The notes beneath the pieces are model-generated. The model had not been told where the DNA came from. It searched no databases and saw only the letters and a list, made by a program, of their open reading frames with translations. From NCBI GenBank assembly GCA_028583415.1, contig CM053269.1, positions 58,579,007 to 58,643,006 on the forward strand: 64,000 bases of DNA. Direction: 5' to 3'. Both the position numbers and the translations under genes were made by a program. Position 1 is the stretch's first letter. Each line of letters begins with the position of its first letter. Shown piece by piece: positions 59,301 to 64,000 of the stretch. The DNA comes from Protea cynaroides (taxonomy: Eukaryota; Streptophyta; Magnoliopsida; Proteales; Proteaceae).

Positions 59301-62203
59301 TGATGTACTGGTGATGCCTAACCTGTATGGAGACATCATCAGTGACCTTTGCGCTGGCTTGGTTGGGGGTTTAGGTTTAACTCCTAGGTACTAATCTTTC
59401 CTCTTGTCTTCTGCAATAAATAGGTTGTTAAATATATCATTTCTCATCTATCCAACCTTGTATAGCTGTAACATTGGTGAAGAAGGCGTTGCTCTTGCTG
59501 AGGCTGTTCATGGTTCAGCACCAGATATCGCTGGGAAGGTGAGTTATGCAATCATTAATTGATCGCTCTGTCTCTCTCTGAGTCTTGTGTCATGTCTTAC
59601 AAATTTATGGCTCTGATGATTGTTATTGCTAGCATATACACACATATAGACCCTTTTGTGCATCCCTCTCTCACTCTGATAAAATTAACTTTTGCTTATC
59701 AAGAGAAAGTATCCCGTGTTCCCCTGTACCCTTCCATGCTTGAGCGCAGGCTTATGTGTGTGTGTGTGGGGATCAGAAAGACTAATATCAGAGAAAACTG
59801 TCCAGGAACTGCGTTTCCAAAAAAAATAATATCCTAACTACACAAAGTTAGAATCATGGATGGAATCGCCTTGCTACCATGTGCCTCGTAGTGTGTGTGC
59901 CGCTTGGTAGATGAGGACTCACCATAGATGCTACCGTCTAATTCTCTCAGTCTCATATACAAACGAGACCCATCACAAACGGGAAGATGTAGAATCATTT
60001 GGTGATCATGGTCAAGTTTGACATTGTTTTGACTAGCCGTGATGGCTTGGTTGCTTCACTGGTCAAACTTGGATTGCTTTCTTCTTTTCCTAATACATAG
60101 GGAACCAGCATGTTCTACTATGTTACTGATGATGTAAAAATATGTACTCTACATTTTAGTAAAAAAAGTAAAGTGCTGGATAATTACTCGAATGTATTTA
60201 TTCTAATTGTTGTACCAATATTATTTGTCAAACTGTTTTAGATGTTTAGAAAGCAATGGTATTGTCTGGTAGCAAAATTATTTGGATCAGGTGATTCCCA
60301 ACAGTTGAAGCTGTTCTCTAATTTGAAATCACCTTATCGGATACATTAAATGACTGGGCTTTGCCGTTTTATTTGCACTTCATGTATGTAAATTATAGAC
60401 CATGAATATGGCCTATGAGACCAAAAAAGTGATGTGCTGGTAGAGTCTACTAGGCAGCCCGCGTCTTTACTGTTTCTCATTTTCTCTCTTTAGGTTTTTC
60501 TGGATTCTGGCTTTGGTTTAAAGGGTCATACGCTCATACTTGCTAACCCAGAAAATAATTTGTACTCACGTGGCTCCACCATTTAGTGCCATGTGGCCTA
60601 CAGTGAAGGTGAAGCGAAACACTTCACTAGGTATGCTAAAGTGTAGTTTTTCCATAGGGTTCTTCACTGTGCATGGTAAATGCTTCACTATTTGCCACAT
60701 GGCTCCACCCGTTCACTATGGATAGCGACATTTAGTTTTCCCTTAGTTTAGCACACTCGATTTCTTTCAGATCTATAGTGGCAATAATTGATCATGGGAA
60801 TTGTGTAATGCTTTCTAACATTCCAAGTATGTATCATGTATGAACAAAGCATATTTAGCATGAAATATCCATATTCACTTTAGAAATCAACTATGGTTTT
60901 CTCTTCCTCTCGACACAGAAAGATTTGATATCAGACTATGTAATCTTCACAAACCTTTCTAGGACATATGATGATGCCACTCACTTTAGGTGGTACATTC
61001 TCATATCTTGTTCAAGGTATTAATACTAATTTCCTGGCAAATTAGGCAACCATGAGTTTGTTTTAGATAATCTCCTGGAAGGAATCTAATTACCCTAAAA
61101 CATATGTTACAATACCACACTAATTTCAGTATTTCATAAACTATATGGGCAGCTAATGGTGATTTATCCCGGTTTTCTCTTTGACTGTCATCTAGACTAT
61201 GATTGGACTATTTTGAATACCAGGCCTTGGAAATTGTTGACCGAACTATAGATCTTTGGTTCGAACAATCTGGTCTCTCAAATTGTTCCAGTTTCACGGT
61301 TGTACCTTTGGGCCATGGGGTAGCCATGTATGTCATGTTTTAAATTTAATTTTGGGAATATGCTGACTAAGATATTAGTAGTTAGTCATATGTTTCATTT
61401 TGGAACTTTAATTTTAGAATATGTTTCTTAAGAGATTCAAACTAGAGACCTCTGACACCACATATTAATGCCTTAAATTACTAGTTTAGCACCATTTCTT
61501 ATGCTCCATAACATAAATTTTAATATAATAAACTTCGGAGCATATCTTAATTTAACTTATTGTTGGATTGCTGGATTGTGGAACCATTCAATTGCTATGC
61601 CATAATGGCCTGATGCCTAGTCCAAATGTTCCTTTTTTTAAAACAGTCTGTCTTGTGACAAGATAGTGATGATGTAGTTGATAACAGGGATGCAACTATG
61701 ATGTTCCCTTCCTTGTATCTGCTGTGGTTCATAGGCTTTGCTCCCACTAAAAGAAATTCATGGATCTGCTATTGCATACATGCAGTATTGCATATTGTCT
61801 TTACAAACCACTAGCTGTTCATCCATAATTGGTTTATTTGCACAGAATGATCTTCATCAGTGTATCCTACTTGCATGTTGCTTATAAAAAGAGCAATGAA
61901 ATATGAACATCTGTCAAAGTGCATTGCATGGTTGTTTTGTGTTAGCAGTGTTAACATAGTTGATTTCTCTGGTATGATATCGATTCTCATCCTGCTATTT
62001 AATTATTCCAGAACCTTGCAAATCCTACGGCCTTGCTGTTGAGTTCTGTTATGATGTTACGACATTTGGGACTGAATGATCAAGCTGAACAAATCCATGA
62101 TGCCATCATCAAGACAATAGCGAAACAGAAGTACCGAACAGTTGACCTTGGAGGCACCTCCTCAACCACAGATTTTACAAAAGCAGTTATTGATAATCTT
62201 TGA
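48637..62203 (+). CDS. IDH5: NAD-dependent isocitrate dehydrogenase, catalytic subunit, mitochondrial (7 exons, 378 aa)
   Basis: Exons: 48637-48840, 58097-58417, 58537-58698, 58810-58884, 59278-59387, 59466-59538, 62012-62203. All splice sites are GT/AG and the phases join into 378 codons plus TGA, close to the plant family length. The enzyme converts isocitrate to 2-oxoglutarate with NAD+ and release of CO2 in the matrix TCA cycle, as a heteromer with regulatory subunits. Residues 1-43 are Arg/Ser-rich, a mitochondrial presequence. Then come GDGIGPE (55-61), the isocitrate loop SLNLTLRKEL (125-134) with NVRP (139-142), ENTEGEYSG (163-171), the catalytic lysine in HKANIM (Lys216), metal-binding aspartates in DNCCMM and MPNLYGDIISD (Asp273, Asp277), and the NAD pocket HGSAPDIAG (306-313). 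The intact isocitrate loop marks the catalytic type (Arabidopsis IDH-V/VI); the choice of V is by resemblance. Intron 1 is 9.26 kb of nested repeats. Confidence 0.95.
50263..50308. repeat. (TA)n microsatellite
   Basis: A 46-bp TA run in IDH intron 1, just 5' of the RTE remnant. Confidence 0.95.
50340..51290 (+). mobile_element. RTE-type LINE remnant
   Basis: Broken plus-strand frames follow the order of an RTE-clade reverse transcriptase C-terminus: a VMD...FPLAYVV stretch near 50420 (where functional elements have the FADD region), VG.MKWRCAF near 50715, MRMLRSITGKIAENI near 50930, then MVWLGPT and a basic stretch, ending YVIEDIAVENL near 51225. Stops and frameshifts throughout mark it as long dead. 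Confidence 0.55.
51509..51820. mobile_element. Foldback element, copy 1 (long inverted repeats)
   Basis: It begins ACATGGTATCAGAGCG and ends, in reverse complement, ACATGGTATCAAAGTGG. The arms are ~100 bp each and meet around a loop at about 51605-51715; GGGAGTTTAGTCCCACAC in the left arm pairs with GTGTGGGACTAAAACTC in the right. TGGTATCAGAG looks like an LTR primer site, but here it is the tip of an inverted repeat. Confidence 0.65.
51974..52140 (+). pseudogene. ndhC: Nuclear plastid DNA fragment: 5' end of chloroplast ndhC
   Basis: This 167-bp block encodes the first ~56 residues of the chloroplast NAD(P)H dehydrogenase subunit 3 with no stop or frameshift: FLLHEYDIFWAFLIISS, then [35 protein letters not shown]. 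The start codon reads GTG instead of ATG. Similarity stops sharply after GATGCTTGGTT, where the plastid gene would go on with two more membrane helices. It is a NUPT in IDH intron 1, between two foldback copies, and not a working gene. Confidence 0.92.
52252..52571. mobile_element. Foldback element, copy 2
   Basis: Same family as 51509-51820: it starts ACATGGTATTAGAGCGGG and ends (reverse complement) ACATGGTATCAGAGCG, with ~100-bp arms that include GTGTTTAGACCCACAC and its partner. The loop carries GGAGTTCCTCGTCTACTAG and GGTGGAGGGACTCCC. A third, partial copy of the loop and one arm follows at about 52585-52675. Confidence 0.65.
53063..54161 (+). repeat. 5' LTR (1099 bp)
   Basis: The direct partner of 55940-57042. 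The copies differ at roughly twenty or more sites, most of them single-base insertions or deletions. It ends GATCCCGCATCA immediately before the primer-binding site. Confidence 0.93.
54164..54175 (+). promoter_or_regulatory. Primer-binding site (initiator tRNA-Met type)
   Basis: TGGTATCAGAGC, two bases after the 5' LTR, complementary to the 3' end of plant initiator methionine tRNA, which primes minus-strand DNA synthesis. Confidence 0.9.
54191..55900 (+). pseudogene. gag-protease region of the LTR element (frameshifted)
   Basis: Gag core at 54731-54910 (MYAAMNRRFLPLDYKQRTHL, then QDKYDVEEYVARFYYL), as in the retrotransposon gag domain. A zinc-knuckle remnant lies near 55215-55255 (GFGHFASHCPNR). 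The protease-linked region is at about 55620-55830 (CLVTYSIGGLIDTFDV, then CHLLLGRPWMFDKKVQHDGY). The pieces fall in different frames, so no full protein can be made. After the LLGRPW region the sequence ends in a short linker and the 3' LTR; the polymerase domains that normally follow are absent. Confidence 0.75.
55940..57042 (+). repeat. 3' LTR (1103 bp)
   Basis: Begins TGATGCGAGTAGG and ends GATCCCGCATCA, followed by the CCATC duplication. It is the partner of 53063-54161. Confidence 0.93.
59539..62011 (+). other. IDH intron 6
   Basis: A 2.47-kb AT-rich intron between exons 6 and 7. No transposon ends, RNA gene or extra exon recognised. Confidence 0.6.
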
Positions 62204-64000
62204 AACTCTTTTAGTTTGATTCAGGTTTTACGGTTGCTACGACCAATTTTCCATCAGCTACCGAATAAGACTCGCACAGTGCAGCCACTTTTTTCTTTCT
62301 TTTTCATTTTTGCCTTTCCTTTGGAATCCCCTTCCCCACCATTTCCTCTCTTTTATTTTATTTTATTTTATATATAAGCGGCCAACGGTCTGTGATTGGT
62401 TTGGACCAGAACAAGTTGAGCTCTATTCTCCATCCAAGCCCACTACCAGTGTTGTCATCATGTCGTGTATAACTGTATCTTAAAGCAGTGAACTTACAGA
62501 TTCTTTGAAGGTTCTATTTTATTTTTATGGGAAAATCTTTTCTCAATGAAGATCAAAGATCTGATGAAATCTCTGCCTTCCCTTTCTTTTTCCATTTTCC
62601 GAGGAGAGATCGTTAGAGTAGAGGTTTGTTGAGAAGAAAAGAAGGGGCAGAGCCCCAAAGCCACAAAGGCTAACAACAGCAGAAGCCCTAAACCCATGCA
62701 ATCAAGAAAAAGCCTAGGCCGAAAATGAAAGAGAAGCTAACTCCTAATCAGGGAATGACAATTTTCTCTTAGGTGCTTGGTAGAACAACCTATTGCTTGA
62801 AAAATTAGGGCTTTCCACTCCATCCAAATGGCCCACCCAATAACATAGGGGGATCAATCATCAATGTAAGCAAATATTTTCCTCTCCCGTTGAGGTTCAT
62901 ACTTTGCACGCTGCAAGAAACACCTTTGAAATCTCCAGGGATTGGACCAGAAATATGGCCGTATGAGAAAGAACAAGAGGATCAAGAAGTGCCGTGAGTC
63001 CTTAACATGGTTGAAACTGAACCTCCATTTACTTGCTAATAATTCATAGCTTCTAAAGTCAGGACTGAAGACAAGAATCGTACTGGATCCTATCTCTGGC
63101 GGCTGTTCACCATTGAATCTGTACACCACTACGATCTGGATCGATTTTGGACATGATCGATTCTGCGTCCAACTCTTTGATTTAAAACCATGATCTGATC
63201 TCTTTGGCTAGATCCTCAATGTCAGGAACCTGCTCCTACTGAATATAGGAGGCTCATCTGAAGATTTAACTGAGACACGAGACCACTTGGAAAGTTCTCA
63301 ATAAAACTCTTGAATGATTCTAGACATAGAAAAGCATGGCCATTCCTGTGTAATTTGAAGGATTGAATCATTCTAGCAAGTTAGGTATGGATTTTCATTC
63401 TAATCAGTTTCACATCGGTTCTTAGCAGTGGATGCAGGATTTGTGTAGGCTTGAGAGAACCCAACATTTTAATGTCTGCAATTTTGATTTTCCTCTTTTT
63501 TGAATGAAACAACAAAGCAAGCAGTCGTGATTAACTCAAAAAGTTACGAGCAGCAGCCCTGGCCATCGACCAAATAACGTGACAATGAAGCAGCTAGATT
63601 GTCACTAGCAACAGAGGCCATCACACAAATGCAGAGAAATGGTGGTTGGATACGAAGATAACTGACGTTAGAACAAACACATTGGATGTCAAGTGTAGTC
63701 GAAATCTAACATGATATCAGGCGTTGAATTCTGACCCCAAAAAAAAAATCAGGAGTTGAATCATATTAGATGCGAATGGAAGACTTAGTATCAGATAAAT
63801 ATTTCAACAGAACAGCAGTAGGGATTTTATACCCTTCGGTAGTTGGGCCCAAACAGGCAAATTAGGGAAGATACCTCCAATCACCAATTCTTTGTGGCAT
63901 CAGCTGGTAATTTATCCTCTTGGAGAATCATCTGGAAACTCTTCGATAAGTAACCAATCCAACCTCGACCAAAAGCAACTCATCCAGCCTAAGGACCCAT
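62204..64000. other. IDH 3' UTR and unassigned downstream sequence
   Basis: The 3' UTR probably runs to about 62530, with a (TTTTA)n stretch at about 62350. Further on there are only short open frames; one on the minus strand (63129-62857, RFNGEQPPEIGSS...) has protein-like composition but matches no family I know. No gene supported. Confidence 0.5.

Noticed and set aside
1..64000. CRISPR arrays, operons, bacterial-type systems
   Set aside because: The window is spliced plant nuclear DNA; the repeats are microsatellites, transposons and simple duplications without spacer structure.

Overview
This window is nuclear DNA from a flowering plant. The evidence is spliced genes with GT/AG introns and plant-only or plant-typical proteins, many CT/TA microsatellites, and introns filled with L1, RTE, gypsy, SINE and MITE sequences. 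Introns reach 9 kb and one 18-exon gene covers 30 kb. That fits a lineage with bloated introns, such as an early-diverging eudicot or a magnoliid, but I cannot name the species from sequence alone.

Layout. (1) Positions 1-6032, plus strand: the 3' end of an unidentified gene. One of its introns holds a 1.2-kb PIF/Harbinger-like element that carries a complete captured exon. (2) 6.2-10.5 kb: gene-poor. (3) 10561-11616, minus: an intact single-exon membrane-associated kinase regulator of the MAKR4 type. (4) 11.7-15.9 kb: gene-poor. (5) 15878-45586, minus: a gene of 18 coding exons for a 685-residue coiled-coil protein that I match to the plant trans-Golgi protein TGNap1. Every exon phase joins exactly, and intron 8 appears to begin with GC. 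Its introns hold an L1 LINE, three hAT-like MITEs, an Au-type SINE with a 17-bp target duplication, tandem duplications, and a gypsy gag element with another transposon inside it. (6) 45.6-48.6 kb: a 3-kb space between two divergent genes, with a 144-bp perfect-type hairpin near the TGNap1 start. (7) 48637-62203, plus: a complete 7-exon gene for the catalytic subunit of mitochondrial NAD-dependent isocitrate dehydrogenase (378 residues). Its 9.3-kb first intron holds an RTE remnant, two foldback elements with a plastid ndhC fragment between them, and an L1 LINE split by a 3980-bp LTR retrotransposon that has gag and protease but no reverse transcriptase. (8) 62.2-64 kb: 3' UTR and unassigned sequence.

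The genes do not form a pathway. They are ordinary housekeeping or signalling genes that happen to be neighbours: Golgi trafficking, the TCA cycle, and receptor-kinase signalling. I found no gene cluster, CRISPR array or defence system. The unusual content is the nested and captured sequence inside introns: the exon-carrying Harbinger element, the in-frame ndhC piece, the GC-AG intron and the gag-only LTR element.
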